Below the pieces are notes generated by a model, which searched no databases, was not told the DNA's origin, and worked only from the letters and a program-made list of their open reading frames with translations. This document shows positions 40,644 to 50,151 of a DNA stretch of 64,000 bases, piece by piece. The stretch's first letter is position 1. Each line of letters begins with the position of its first letter. The stretch covers positions 1-64,000 of the forward strand of contig NZ_PJJJ01000037.1 in the NCBI RefSeq assembly GCF_002929495.1, given 5' to 3'. The stretch is from Cryobacterium sp. Y82. Its GTDB lineage: Bacteria > Actinomycetota > Actinomycetes > Actinomycetales > Microbacteriaceae. The position numbers and the translations under genes were made by a program.

Positions 40644-42115
40644 TTCGCTGGCACCACGTCGACAACGCGGCGCGGCAGGAGGATACCAAACCGCGACCCG
40701 TCCGGTGACGTCACCAGATCGACATAGCCGCCATGCGCCCGCGCAATGGCGTCGACGATCGGCAGTCCGAGACCGGAGCCTTCGACCCCCCGTCCGGAAT
40801 CGACCCGGCCGAACCGTTCAAAAATGCGGGCCTTCGCCTCCGCCGGAATACCAGGGCCGTGATCGCGGATCCAGAACTCGACGGCGTCGGCATGTTCGGT
40901 ACAGCCAATTTCGATGCTCGTGCCGGGTGCCGAATGTTTGGCGGCGTTGTTCGCCAGCTGAATGAACGCCTGCGTGAGGCGCGCGGGATCGACGGGAACG
41001 ACAACGTGCGCCCGCTCGGCCAGGATCCACACGTGGTCAGGGAGCGCACTGACCTTGAGGTAGAACTGCTCGGTAAGGTCGGCGGCATCCGTTGGTACTC
41101 GCTGCAGATTGCCGCGCTGAGCATTGGCGAGTGACTCGATGTCGTCGATCAGCCCTGTCATGCGGTCGAGTTCGTCGATGGCAATTTCGCGAGCGGATGC
41201 GACATCGTCGGGATTGCGCGGATCCAGCAATTCGAGATGGCCGCGAACAATGGTGATCGGCGTCTTGAGTTCGTGGCGTACATCGTCGAGTAGTTGTCGC
41301 TGGGCGGTCAGCGACTCATCGAGACGCTCGAGCATGTCGTTGACGGTTCGGGTGAGCTCGGAGATATCGTCGCGGCCGATCACCGGGATGCGCTCGTGCA
41401 GGTCAGATGCGGTGATCCGCGAAGCCGCGGTCTGCAGCTGGCGCACCGGCCGAAGCAACCGGCCGGCGACGAACCACCCGACCAGCCCGATGGCCACGAG
41501 CGCCGCGGCCGCTACGGCCGCATAGATGCGAAACGCGCTCGTCAATTCGCCGAGCTCGGCATCAAGGTCGAAGGCCGTGACGAAGATTCCGACTTCCCCG
41601 CTGCCCTCCACGGTCACCGGCGCGGCGATGTAGCGCAGGTTGCCGAGTTCGGATACGGCCGTGCCGCGCACGACATTGACGCCGGCGACCTCGTCGAGGA
41701 TGCGCAGAATGAACCCGGCGTCGTCTTCCAGGTGAAATGACAATTCGGTGCCCGGAATCAGCGCCGGAACACCGTCGATGATGCCGAGGGTGCTCTCGTT
41801 GGGGCTCGGAACGAGTCGAGCCATTACCGCCTGCAAGGCTGCCCTGGTCGAGGAATAAGCCGAGCCCGAAGCTTCAGGCAAAGCGTCAACCTCGTTGAGA
41901 TTAGTAGTCTGCGCCCCGGTGACAATGAAGCGCACACTCTCCACACTCGTCGCGAGACGAGCATCGACGTCGTGTAGGGCACGATCGCGCTGCACGAGGT
42001 ACGCCGTCCCGCCGGCTACGGCCAGGCCGAGGCCGGCAACGACCAAAATGGCGGCGAGGATACGCACCCGCACCGACCAACCGGATCGCACAGCGGCCGA
42101 TGAAGACGAGCTCAT
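40640..42115 (-). CDS. sensor histidine kinase
   Basis: About 491 residues from the ATG at 42115. Two membrane segments (about 18-38 and 185-210) bracket an extracytoplasmic sensor domain; HAMP, HisKA with His in DDVRHELKTPIT and HATPase with LANNAAKHS and GSGLGL follow. The signal is unknown. It lies downstream of tmk by 54 bp and is probably transcribed with topA and tmk; kinase before regulator is the less usual order. Confidence 0.9.
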   Translation of the reverse strand: MSSSSSAAVRSGWSVRVRILAAILVVAGLGLAVAGGTAYLVQRDRALHDVDARLATSVESVRFIVTGAQTTNLNEVDALPEASGSAYSSTRAALQAVMARLVPSPNESTLGIIDGVPALIPGTELSFHLEDDAGFILRILDEVAGVNVVRGTAVSELGNLRYIAAPVTVEGSGEVGIFVTAFDLDAELGELTSAFRIYAAVAAAALVAIGLVGWFVAGRLLRPVRQLQTAASRITASDLHERIPVIGRDDISELTRTVNDMLERLDESLTAQRQLLDDVRHELKTPITIVRGHLELLDPRNPDDVASAREIAIDELDRMTGLIDDIESLANAQRGNLQRVPTDAADLTEQFYLKVSALPDHVWILAERAHVVVPVDPARLTQAFIQLANNAAKHSAPGTSIEIGCTEHADAVEFWIRDHGPGIPAEAKARIFERFGRVDSGRGVEGSGLGLPIVDAIARAHGGYVDLVTSPDGSRFGILLPRRVVDVVPAK

Positions 42116-42169
42116 AGTTTCAGTATCCCCAAACGGGGTGACGCACGTCAACGATCCGGGCCTTAGACA

Positions 42170-42787
42170 TTAGAGGAGGGGCGCTACCCGAGCTCTGATG
42201 CTGGCGGCGATGTCGGCTGCCGGTGCTGCGGCATCCAATACCAAGAACCGGTCGGGTTCGGCGACAGCCAATTCGAGGAACGCAGCGCGCACCCGGGTAT
42301 GAAAGTCGTTCTTCTCGGCCTCGAGCCGGTCGAAGACTTTGTCGTCAGCATCGAGCCGGGCCCGGGCTACGCGCGAGTCGAGGTCGAGCAGCACGGTCAG
42401 GTCGGGAAGCAGACCTTCGGCCGCCCAGAGCGACAGGTCACGGACCTCAGTGGCACCGAGCACCCGCCCGGCCCCCTGATAGGCGACAGAGGAGTCCAGG
42501 TAGCGATCCTGCACGATCACGTCACCGCGGGCGAGCGCCGGCCGCAGCTTGGTGCCCACGTGCTGGGCGCGGTCGGCGGCGTAGAGCAGCGCCTCCGCGC
42601 GCGGGTCGACCTCCCCGCGATGGTGCAGCACGATCTGCCGAATCTCCACGCCGAGATCTGTTCCCCCGGGCTCGCGGGTGCGCACGACAGTGCGCCCCCG
42701 CTCTTCGAGCCAGTCGGTCAACAGTTGCGCCTGCGTGGTCTTGCCAGAGCCGTCGCCGCCCTCGAGGGTGATGAACAGACCGGTCAC
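42170..42787 (-). CDS. tmk: thymidylate kinase
   Basis: 205 residues. The P-loop TLEGGDGSGKTTQAQLL, the DR(Y/H)-like motif VQDRYLDSSVAYQGAGR (LID/catalytic Arg) and the nucleoside-binding TREPGGTDLGVEIR match tmk. It converts dTMP to dTDP for DNA synthesis. It overlaps the topA stop by four bases. Confidence 0.95.
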   Translation of the reverse strand: MTGLFITLEGGDGSGKTTQAQLLTDWLEERGRTVVRTREPGGTDLGVEIRQIVLHHRGEVDPRAEALLYAADRAQHVGTKLRPALARGDVIVQDRYLDSSVAYQGAGRVLGATEVRDLSLWAAEGLLPDLTVLLDLDSRVARARLDADDKVFDRLEAEKNDFHTRVRAAFLELAVAEPDRFLVLDAAAPAADIAASIRARVAPLL

Positions 42788-45700
42788 GACGCCTTCGGCG
42801 CGATCGTGGTCGTGGCAGCGGATTCAGCAGCCGAACTGGCCGCTTTCGTCACGGCCGGCTTCTTGACCGCCAGCTTCTTGACGGCCGGCTTCTTGACCGT
42901 GGGCTTCTTGACCGTGGGCGTGCCCGCCAACGCCGCCTTGGCTGCCGCGTTCGCGGCCCGGGTCGCGGCGGCCTTCTTTGCAGTGGCCGCCTTCGCTGCT
43001 GCAGTCGGCACCTTCTTCACCGCTAACTTCTTGACGGCGGCCTTCTTGGCCGGTGCCTTCTTGCGCGGCGCGGCCGGACCCTTGGCCCGCTTGTCCGCGA
43101 GCAGCTGCACTGCACGGTCGAAGTCGATCTCCTCGATGTCCTCCGACTTGGGAATGGTCGCGTTGGTGACCCCGTCGGTCACGTAGGCGCCAAACCGGCC
43201 GTCCTTGATCTTGATCGCCTTGCCACTTTCGGGGTCGGGTGCTTCGAATTCCTTCAGGGCACTCGACGCCCGGCGCGCACCGTACTTCGGCTGCGCGTAG
43301 AGCTCGATCGCGCCCGGAAGGTCGATGTCGAAGATCTGGTCTTCGCTCGTGAGCGACCGGGTATCGATGCCCTTCTTCAGATACGGCCCGAACTTGCCGT
43401 TCTGCGCCAGAATCTCGGTGCCGGTCTCCGGGTCGAGCCCGACCGTGCGCGGCAAGGCAAGCAAGCGCAGCGCCGTTTCGAGGTCGACGGTGGCCAGGTC
43501 CATAGATTTGAAAATGGATGCTGTACGCGGCTTGTCAGCTAAGGCCACCTTTTTCGCGGCCGGCTTGCGCTTCGGCTTCACGACGGTGACCTCGCCGGTG
43601 GCGGGGTCGATGGCTTCGACGGGTACGTCGACAACGGCCGGAACGTCGGGCTCGGCCGGAGCCGGCGCGAGCTCGGTGACGTACGGTCCGAACCGGCCGT
43701 CCTTGGCAACGATCTCCTTACCGTTCTCCGGGTTGAGTCCGATGACCCGGTCCGTGACGACGGGAGCGTCGATGAGCTCGCGTGCTTTGGTGGCGGTCAG
43801 TTCGTCGGGCGCGAGTTCCGGTGGGATGTTTACGCGGCGGGGCGGGGCATCCGCTGCAGCGTCGGGGTCGATGACCTCGAGGTAGGGACCGTACTTGCCG
43901 ATACGCAGCGTGATGTCGTCGCTGATGGCGACCGAGTTGATCACGCGCGGGTCGATTTCGCCGAGGTTGTCGATGACCTGACGAAGGCCCCGGTGCTTGT
44001 CGCTGCCGAAGTAGAAGCTGTTGAGCCAGTCGAGGCGGTTGGCTTCGCCGCCGGCGATGCGGTCGAGGTCGTCCTCCATCTCGGCGGTGAAGTCGTATTC
44101 GACCAAGTCGCCGAAGAATTCTTCGAGCAGGCGCACGACCGAGAACGCGATCCAGTTGGGAACGAGTGACTGGCCGCGCGGCGTGACATAGCCGCGCTCG
44201 GTGATGGTCGAGATGATCGAGGCGAACGTCGACGGGCGGCCGATGCCAAGCTCTTCGAGCTTCTTCACCAGGCTGGCCTCGGTGTAGCGGGCGGCCGGGG
44301 TCGTCTCATGCCCCTTGGCCTCGAGGTCCTGCAGAACCAGCTTCTGGCCCTCTTCGAGCGGCGGCAGCTTGGACTCGGTCGCAACGGCCTCCGCGTTGCG
44401 CTCCTCGTCCTTCGACTCCTCGTAGGCGAGCATGAAACCACGGAAGGTGATGACGGTTCCGCTGGCCGAGAACTCGGCGAGCGCGCCCGACGCCGAGGCA
44501 TGCTCCGATGTGCCCGTCGGGCCGGCCGCGATAGTCACAGAGGCCGTCGACCCGGTGGCGTCCTTCATCTGCGAGGCGACGGTGCGCTTCCAGATCAGCT
44601 CGTACAGCCTGAAGTCGTTGCCACGCAGGCTCGGCGCGAGCGACGCCGGGGTGCGGAAAGTGTCGCCGGAGGGGCGAATGGCCTCGTGCGCTTCCTGTGC
44701 GTTCTTGCTCTTACCCTTGTAGGCGCGCGGGGCGTCCGGAACCGTCTCGGCGCCGTACAGGGCAGCGGCCTGGGTGCGTGCGGCGGTGAGGGCCTGCTGT
44801 CCGAGCGATGGCGAGTCGGTACGCATGTAGGTGATGTACCCATTTTCGTACAGCGACTGGGCCACACTCATGGTCTGCCGGGCGGTGAAACGCAGCTTGC
44901 GCGCCGCTTCCTGCTGCAGGGTCGAGGTCGTGAACGGTGCGGCGGGACTGCGACGATACGGCTTGGAGGTGACCTTGGTCACTTCGAGCTTCACACTGGG
45001 ACTCTTCAGAGCGATGGTCAGGGCCTGCGCAGCGGAGGCGTCGAGGGTGACGGCCTTCACGCTGGGCTTGAGCGCACCGGAATCGTCGAAGTCGCCACCG
45101 GTGGCAATGCGCTCACCGTTCAGGCGCACGAGCTTGGCATCGAACGCCTGATCAGCCTGCGAAGCGGATGCCGCCAGTCGCGCGAGCAGATCCCAGTATC
45201 CGGCGGAGACGAACGCGAGGCGCTCCTTCTCTCGGTCGACGACGAGGCGGGTCGCGGCGCTCTGCACGCGGCCGGCGGACAGGCCGGGGCCGACCTTGCG
45301 CCACAGCACCGGGGAAATCTCGTAGCCGTAGATGCGGTCGAGGATACGGCGGGTCTCCTGCGCGTCGACGAGGGCGGTGTCGAGGTCGCGGGTGTTGTCC
45401 TTGGCGGCGAGGATGGCGTCTTTGGTGATCTCGTGAAACACCATGCGCTTGACCGGAACCTTGGGCTGCAGCACCTGCAGCAGGTGCCAGGCGATGGCCT
45501 CGCCCTCGCGGTCCTCATCAGTTGCGAGCAAGAGTTCGTTCGCATTCTTGAGGGCCCGCTTGAGCTCACTGACGGTCTTCTTCTTGGCGTCGGAGACTAC
45601 GTAGTAGGGTTCAAAGCCGTTCTCCACATCGACCGAGAATCGGCCGAGGGCGCCTTTCTTGAGCTCAGGCGGCAGGTTTTTCGGCTCGATCAGATCGCGA

Positions 45701-45807
45701 ATGTGACCGACCGAGGACAATACCTCGTAGCCGTCGCCGAGATACGCGGCGATCGACTTCATCTTGGTCGGTGATTCAACAATGACCAGCTTCTTAGTGC
45801 CTGGCAC
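42784..45807 (-). CDS. topA: DNA topoisomerase I
   Basis: About 1007 residues from the GTG at 45807 (GAGGAG seven bases upstream). TOPRIM domain with LVIVESPTKMKSI and LLATDEDREGEAIAW; the catalytic Tyr in YITYMRTDSPSL; zinc-less C-terminal repeats (several copies of GKYGPYLEV-, FGPYVTEL- and FGAYVTDG-type units); and a Lys/Ala/Val-rich tail with KKPTVKK-like repeats, as in actinobacterial TopA, which helps bind DNA. It relaxes negative supercoils. First gene of the topA-tmk operon. Confidence 0.95.
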   Translation of the reverse strand: MPGTKKLVIVESPTKMKSIAAYLGDGYEVLSSVGHIRDLIEPKNLPPELKKGALGRFSVDVENGFEPYYVVSDAKKKTVSELKRALKNANELLLATDEDREGEAIAWHLLQVLQPKVPVKRMVFHEITKDAILAAKDNTRDLDTALVDAQETRRILDRIYGYEISPVLWRKVGPGLSAGRVQSAATRLVVDREKERLAFVSAGYWDLLARLAASASQADQAFDAKLVRLNGERIATGGDFDDSGALKPSVKAVTLDASAAQALTIALKSPSVKLEVTKVTSKPYRRSPAAPFTTSTLQQEAARKLRFTARQTMSVAQSLYENGYITYMRTDSPSLGQQALTAARTQAAALYGAETVPDAPRAYKGKSKNAQEAHEAIRPSGDTFRTPASLAPSLRGNDFRLYELIWKRTVASQMKDATGSTASVTIAAGPTGTSEHASASGALAEFSASGTVITFRGFMLAYEESKDEERNAEAVATESKLPPLEEGQKLVLQDLEAKGHETTPAARYTEASLVKKLEELGIGRPSTFASIISTITERGYVTPRGQSLVPNWIAFSVVRLLEEFFGDLVEYDFTAEMEDDLDRIAGGEANRLDWLNSFYFGSDKHRGLRQVIDNLGEIDPRVINSVAISDDITLRIGKYGPYLEVIDPDAAADAPPRRVNIPPELAPDELTATKARELIDAPVVTDRVIGLNPENGKEIVAKDGRFGPYVTELAPAPAEPDVPAVVDVPVEAIDPATGEVTVVKPKRKPAAKKVALADKPRTASIFKSMDLATVDLETALRLLALPRTVGLDPETGTEILAQNGKFGPYLKKGIDTRSLTSEDQIFDIDLPGAIELYAQPKYGARRASSALKEFEAPDPESGKAIKIKDGRFGAYVTDGVTNATIPKSEDIEEIDFDRAVQLLADKRAKGPAAPRKKAPAKKAAVKKLAVKKVPTAAAKAATAKKAAATRAANAAAKAALAGTPTVKKPTVKKPAVKKLAVKKPAVTKAASSAAESAATTTIAPKAS

Positions 45808-46013
45808 CAGACTCCTCTTTATACGTAGTGACCAAAAATGGGCCAAGGCACACCATACACACCGGAATGGAGTGCCCGCCTAATCGACGGGCACGTCTCG
45901 GCGCGTCACGCTCACGCACACGGCACTCCCAGCCACCGCCCAGTTCGCTCTGAGCGAGACGCCCAACAATCCCGAACCCTTGCCGTTTGCCCGCCCAAGT
46001 GCAGAATAGTCCC

Positions 46014-46250
46014 ATGGGTACAATGACGGCCACATACACCGCGAAGTTGACGGATGGCCCCCTTCAGGGCAAAACAATCACAACGACCTTTCTCGACTCG
46101 GGCGATCCGCAGCCGCGCATCGAGATCCCGGCCGAGTCCGGCAAGCGCTATCTTTACGCCCGCGGCGCCGGCCTGGAGTTCGAGGGTTCCGATTCCCCCG
46201 GCCGGCCGAGCGCGGTCGAATACCATTATCTTGAGGTGCTCCTCTCCTGA
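46014..46250 (+). CDS. small hypothetical protein between topA and the Tad locus
   Basis: 78 residues from the ATG at 46014 (an ATG nine bases later is possible). It has a beta-rich composition (TATYTAKLTDGPLQGKTITT, YLYARGAGLEFEG) like a small barrel. It is transcribed toward the tad genes. Family not recognised. Confidence 0.55.
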   Translation: MGTMTATYTAKLTDGPLQGKTITTTFLDSGDPQPRIEIPAESGKRYLYARGAGLEFEGSDSPGRPSAVEYHYLEVLLS

Positions 46251-46281
46251 TTCGCCCGGCCCGGCTTTGAGCGGGAGTACA

Positions 46282-46659
46282 TCAGGGCGGCGGCCCGGCC
46301 CGGGCATTCGCGAAAATATCTATGCCCTGCACCCGCAGCCCCACCGAAACGGATGCGATCAGCCCCGTTACCGAGCAGTGCGTGACGGCAGTCCCATTCA
46401 GCGAGGCCACAGCCCGCGCAGCCTCGCACGGGTAACCTGCGATCGCGCCGGAGGCGGTGTCTGCGGCGGCGAGCGCGGCCGCGTCGGCCGCGTTCGCGAC
46501 GGACCGGCCAGCCGCGAGCAGGGCGAGAACCGATACGACGAGCGTCGTCAGTAACACTGTCGCAGCGAGCAGCGCGAGGGCGAGGATCGACCCCGCTCCC
46601 CGCTCGGAGCTTTCGCCGGCGACGCCGGGCACATTCGCCGTGTCGCCGCATGCGCTCAT
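46282..46659 (-). CDS. TadE-like protein (Rv3654c type)
   Basis: 125 residues. One N-terminal membrane segment (SILALALLAATVLLTTLVVSVLALLAAG) follows a short charged lead with GERGAGS, then a small extracytoplasmic domain with two Cys (CEAARAV, HCSVTG). This is the size and order of the last gene of actinobacterial Tad loci. It overlaps the preceding TadE-like gene by four bases. Confidence 0.75.
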   Translation of the reverse strand: MSACGDTANVPGVAGESSERGAGSILALALLAATVLLTTLVVSVLALLAAGRSVANAADAAALAAADTASGAIAGYPCEAARAVASLNGTAVTHCSVTGLIASVSVGLRVQGIDIFANARAGPPP

Positions 46660-47006
46660 TGACCGCCGGCCAGGGCACATGAGTGTGCTTCGAGATTCAG
46701 CCCGGCAAAGATCCCCGGCAGGCTGTGCGTGGCAACTCGAGCACAGACAAAATCGCCGCGACGTTCCGAAACCAGGCTGGCCCCCGGCACGCTTTGAAGG
46801 ACGAGGCCGGCGGCGCGCGCCGCGGTGTCGCCACGGGCGAGCGCACGAGCGGCGCTGGCAGCGGCATCCGTCAGCCGTACTTGCACACCGACCACCTGCA
46901 CTGCACCGAGGCAGCAGGCCAGAACGAGCACGACCGCCGGCAGTGCCGTGGCGAATTCGGCGGTCGTGCTGCCCCTGTTGTTTGCGCTACTCGATGCTGA
47001 GGGCAC
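46656..47006 (-). CDS. TadE-like minor pilin
   Basis: 116 residues starting at a GTG (47006). NNRGSTTAEFATALPAVVLVLACCLGAVQVV is a TadE-type prepilin segment with a processing-like Gly/Ser-Thr-Ala-Glu-Phe junction and one membrane helix. The rest (ARGDTAARAAGLVLQSVPG) is exported, with two Cys that may form a disulfide. It overlaps the DUF4244 gene. Confidence 0.8.
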   Translation of the reverse strand: MPSASSSANNRGSTTAEFATALPAVVLVLACCLGAVQVVGVQVRLTDAAASAARALARGDTAARAAGLVLQSVPGASLVSERRGDFVCARVATHSLPGIFAGLNLEAHSCALAGGQ

Positions 47007-47166
47007 GTCGCACCAGATCGGTGAGCATTCCCCGCACTTCATCACTGCGCAGAATGACGATGAGCAGCCCGGCAAACCCGACCGCGGCCATCGTGGCGAC
47101 AACGTATTCCGCTGTCGCGGCTCCGGCTTCGTCGGCCAGGGTTTTCAGGGTGTTCTTTGTATACAC
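46987..47166 (-). CDS. DUF4244 / Flp-pilin-like protein
   Basis: 59 residues from a GTG at 47166 with AAGGAG eight bases upstream (a longer frame starts at 47190). LADEAGAATAEYVVATMAAVGFAGLLIVIL carries the Flp-type processing site (GAATAEY) and helix. It would be the main pilin of the Tad pilus. Co-transcribed with the TadE-like genes. Confidence 0.8.
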   Translation of the reverse strand: MYTKNTLKTLADEAGAATAEYVVATMAAVGFAGLLIVILRSDEVRGMLTDLVRRALSIE

Positions 47167-47275
47167 AGACTCGTCTCCTTCGGCGTCCATCGACGCGGGT
47201 TGGGCGGCACGAGCACGTTCATCCTGCTTCCATCCGCCAGCGCGCGCCGCGGCATGCGCTTATCTGTGGAGAGTT

Positions 47276-48475
47276 TCAGAACGTCGTCAGGGTGGAGGAG
47301 AGCACGCTGAGCAGCAACGGCACCACGCCCACCAGCATGAACGCGGGCAGAACGCAGAGGCCGAGCGGCAGCATGAGCGTTACCGAGAGAGTTGCGGCCC
47401 GACGTTGTCCAGCGCTTCGGGCATCGCGACGCAGCTGTTCCGCCTCGCTGCGCAGCAGCTCCGCCGCGGGAACTCCCGCACGCGTCGACAAGCCAAGTAT
47501 CCGGTCAACGGAACCACCATCAGCGCCGGGCGCAATGCCGTATCGCTCGGCGGCCGTGTGTACCAACGCCCGCGAACGGTCGATCGACCCGCCACCGGAC
47601 ATGGCAATTGCCATAAGTTCCAGTCGCAGCCCTGGTGTCAGGTCGGTCGGGCCCGCCCGGCGCACCAGCGCACGGTTCCAGCCTGCTGCGGCGAGCATCA
47701 GAAGAGCGCCGCCACCGAGACAGACCAGCCCCGGCACGGTCAAAAACAGGGTATGCAGGGAATCGAAACCCATCAGGCTGCCGAACACGACTCCGATCAC
47801 GGGCAGCACCATCACCAGTCGTGCCGTGGCCCGCGGCGCGGCCAGCGCCACCTCCAGATCGCGCTGCACCTGGGCGAGTTCGCGCAGCGACCCAGCGAGC
47901 TCACGCAGGCACCCGGCCAGCGGCGCACCAGCCTGCGTGGCCACCTGCCAGGCCGCAGCGAGCCCGAGCCAGGCGCGCTCGGCTTGGCCCGCCGCGTCGT
48001 CGCGTCGCCGAGCAGGCCGTCCAGCGGAGGCCCGCGCGGCGACGAGCCCCTGCGGAATGTCCCGTGGTTGCAGACGCGCCTCGACGGCGATCGCATCGGC
48101 CACGCTGTCGCCCCGAGCCGCGGCGCGCGCTGCAGCACGCAGGATAGGCGCGGTGGCCGTGCCCGCGTGCTTCGAATCGGCCGCCCGGGGCTTGATCGGT
48201 GCGGTGACCGGAGCCGCCTCCGCGTCCGTCGCTGGCACGGCCCCCTGCCGGCTTCCGACCCGCCCACGAACTGACCTCTCTGGTCCGCCCATCCCCCGAG
48301 GCAAGCCGACATTCTGCTGGTCGGCGCGAGGCGCCCGAGGCGCAACCGCGCCGTGCTCCGGCAACAGGTAGCCCCAGGCCGAGACCGGGGAAACACCGGC
48401 CGACAGCAACACGGCCAGCCGTTGCGTGACCGCCGCGACCTCTTCGATCGGCGGTACCGTGTCAGCGCGACGCAT
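47276..48475 (-). CDS. fused TadB-TadC pilus-assembly protein
   Basis: 399 residues containing two T2SF-type helical repeats: first around residues 105-250 (SVADAIAVEARLQPRDIP ... LRELAGSLRELAQVQRDLE) and again around 285-390 (LELMAIAMSGGGSIDRSRAL ... PAAELLRSEAEQLRRDARSA), with membrane segments at about 215-255 and 365-395. Between the start and the first repeat lies a ~60-residue Ala/Arg/Pro-rich, probably unstructured linker. In mycobacteria these are two genes; here one. Confidence 0.75.
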   Translation of the reverse strand: MRRADTVPPIEEVAAVTQRLAVLLSAGVSPVSAWGYLLPEHGAVAPRAPRADQQNVGLPRGMGGPERSVRGRVGSRQGAVPATDAEAAPVTAPIKPRAADSKHAGTATAPILRAAARAAARGDSVADAIAVEARLQPRDIPQGLVAARASAGRPARRRDDAAGQAERAWLGLAAAWQVATQAGAPLAGCLRELAGSLRELAQVQRDLEVALAAPRATARLVMVLPVIGVVFGSLMGFDSLHTLFLTVPGLVCLGGGALLMLAAAGWNRALVRRAGPTDLTPGLRLELMAIAMSGGGSIDRSRALVHTAAERYGIAPGADGGSVDRILGLSTRAGVPAAELLRSEAEQLRRDARSAGQRRAATLSVTLMLPLGLCVLPAFMLVGVVPLLLSVLSSTLTTF

Positions 48476-48517
48476 CGTCGCACGTTCTGCGAATCGTGAC
48501 TGATCGATCTCGGAGCA

Positions 48518-49711
48518 TCAGATCGCTTCGATCGAGAGACGGTCACGGCTATCGAGGGTGAATCGGCCAACCGCCTCGAGCCTGCGAACCCCGTCGGTGC
48601 GTTCCAGGTGCAGCACCAGCCCGATGGCACTTACCGTTTGCCGCGCCACGGCCGAAGCGCTCATCCCGGCGAGTGAACCAAGCGCCTCCAGTCGAGCCGG
48701 CACGTCGTCAAGCGAATTAGCGTGCAGCGTGCCCGCTCCTCCGTCGTGCCCGGTGTTGAGCGCGGCGAGCAACTCCCGAATCTCCGACCCCCGGCATTCG
48801 CCGAGCACGAGGCGATCCGGCCGCATGCGCAGTGCTTCCCGCAGCAGCGCCTCCAGGCCGATGCGCCCCGCCCCCTCCAGATTGGCCTGCCTGGCCTCGA
48901 GGGCCACCACGTGCGGATGCCGAATGCGCAGCTCCGCGACGTCTTCGATCGCGACGATGCGCTCGTCTGCTGGCGCTTCCCCCAACAGGGCCGCCAGCAG
49001 CGTAGTTTTTCCACTCCCCGCGGCACCGGTGATGAGCAGATTTTGGCGGCCGTGCACCGCAGCACGCAGCCGATTCAGCCGGGCAGCGCATGCCTCCCCC
49101 GTGCCAAACAGTCCGGCGTCAGCGAGTGCACCGAGGCTCCGGTCGGCAGCGTGCGGCAGCCGAATTGACAGCAGGGTTCCCGTGCTCGATACCGGCGGAA
49201 GCACGGCGTGCACCCGAATCCCGTCGGCCAAACGTACGTCGACGCAGGGGCTCGCCTCATCGATGTGTCGCCCACCAAGTGCGATCAGGCGCACAGCCAG
49301 CTCACGAACCTCGGCCTCACCGAGGTGCCAGGCCGACACGAAGGCGAGGCCATGTCCGGCATCGATCCAGAGCCCGGACTCCCCGTTGACAAACAGGTCC
49401 GTGGTGTCCGGAACTGAGGCATAGCTGGCCAGCGGACCCAGCGCGCGCACGTTCAGGCGCTCGCTGCAGCCCGCTGCCGAGGCTGCTGCTGCCGCGTCGG
49501 CTGGCGGCAGGGTGCCAGCGGCATCCGGTTTTGCAGTGCGATGCCGAGCTAAATTCGCCGGTGGTGCGACTGGTGAACGTGAAGTGTCCGACCGCGCAGA
49601 CCAGGGATCTTCCACGGGTGCCGAGGACGACGCTGCAGCAGCCGGCGCGGCAGAAATCGTCTCGGCAGCTGGCACGGCGTAGGACGGAACGGCAATGAAA
49701 GGCTGGCCCAT
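48518..49711 (-). CDS. tadA: TadA/CpaF secretion ATPase
   Basis: 397 residues from the ATG at 49711. An N-terminal domain (about 70-150) precedes the hexameric ATPase with Walker A ITGAAGSGKTTLLAAL, an Asp box (VAIEDVAELRI), Walker B LVLGECRGSEIRELLAAL and the His box GHDGGAGTLHANS. It energises Tad pilus assembly. It begins the pilus operon; the usual TadZ/Ssd gene is not seen upstream. Confidence 0.9.
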   Translation of the reverse strand: MGQPFIAVPSYAVPAAETISAAPAAAASSSAPVEDPWSARSDTSRSPVAPPANLARHRTAKPDAAGTLPPADAAAAASAAGCSERLNVRALGPLASYASVPDTTDLFVNGESGLWIDAGHGLAFVSAWHLGEAEVRELAVRLIALGGRHIDEASPCVDVRLADGIRVHAVLPPVSSTGTLLSIRLPHAADRSLGALADAGLFGTGEACAARLNRLRAAVHGRQNLLITGAAGSGKTTLLAALLGEAPADERIVAIEDVAELRIRHPHVVALEARQANLEGAGRIGLEALLREALRMRPDRLVLGECRGSEIRELLAALNTGHDGGAGTLHANSLDDVPARLEALGSLAGMSASAVARQTVSAIGLVLHLERTDGVRRLEAVGRFTLDSRDRLSIEAI

Positions 49712-50151
49712 GCCTCGACGGTACGGTGAGCCGGCCCGGTGACAGCTTCCCCGGCACAATCCGTGCACAGCCTGTTGGTCAGGTCCGCTGGGGAGGAGCC
49801 GCACCAGCATGAATCCACAACCACGAGCCCTGAATCGCTTAAATAGAAGGGGCGGCACCTATTGGGGGGAACAGGTGCCGCCTAGCGTCGCGCAGATTGG
49901 GGGGAACCGTACGCGATGCTGGTCAAAACTTTCGTTCAGACATGGTTCAGTTTACGCAGACGTGCTCAGATTGCAAGTCCAATGTCCTCATTTGTGAGGA
50001 CACTCGGCCGGGGGGTGCAAAATCACCCCGAAACAAGGGTTCATCTCTCAGTTTTTCGTTTGTGTATACAGAGATTGGCCCAGTACCGGTAGTGTTCAGT
50101 TGAGCTGGCAATGTCCTGCATGCACGTACCGCAAAGGAGCGAATTACACAT
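49712..50151. promoter_or_regulatory. structured intergenic region between tadA and acs
   Basis: 440 bp without a gene, holding three perfect hairpins: GGCGGCACCT/AGGTGCCGCC (49851-49882) with loop ATTGGGGGGAAC, TGTCCTCA/TGAGGACA (49983-50002) and GGGGTG/CACCCC (50012-50029). The loop sequence ATTGGGGGGAAC recurs outside the stem at 49896-49907. Promoters for the divergent acs and tadA genes must lie here. Confidence 0.55.

Noticed and set aside
41124-45774. Large plus-strand frames opposite topA, tmk and the kinase
   Set aside because: High-G+C antisense shadows of conserved genes on the minus strand.
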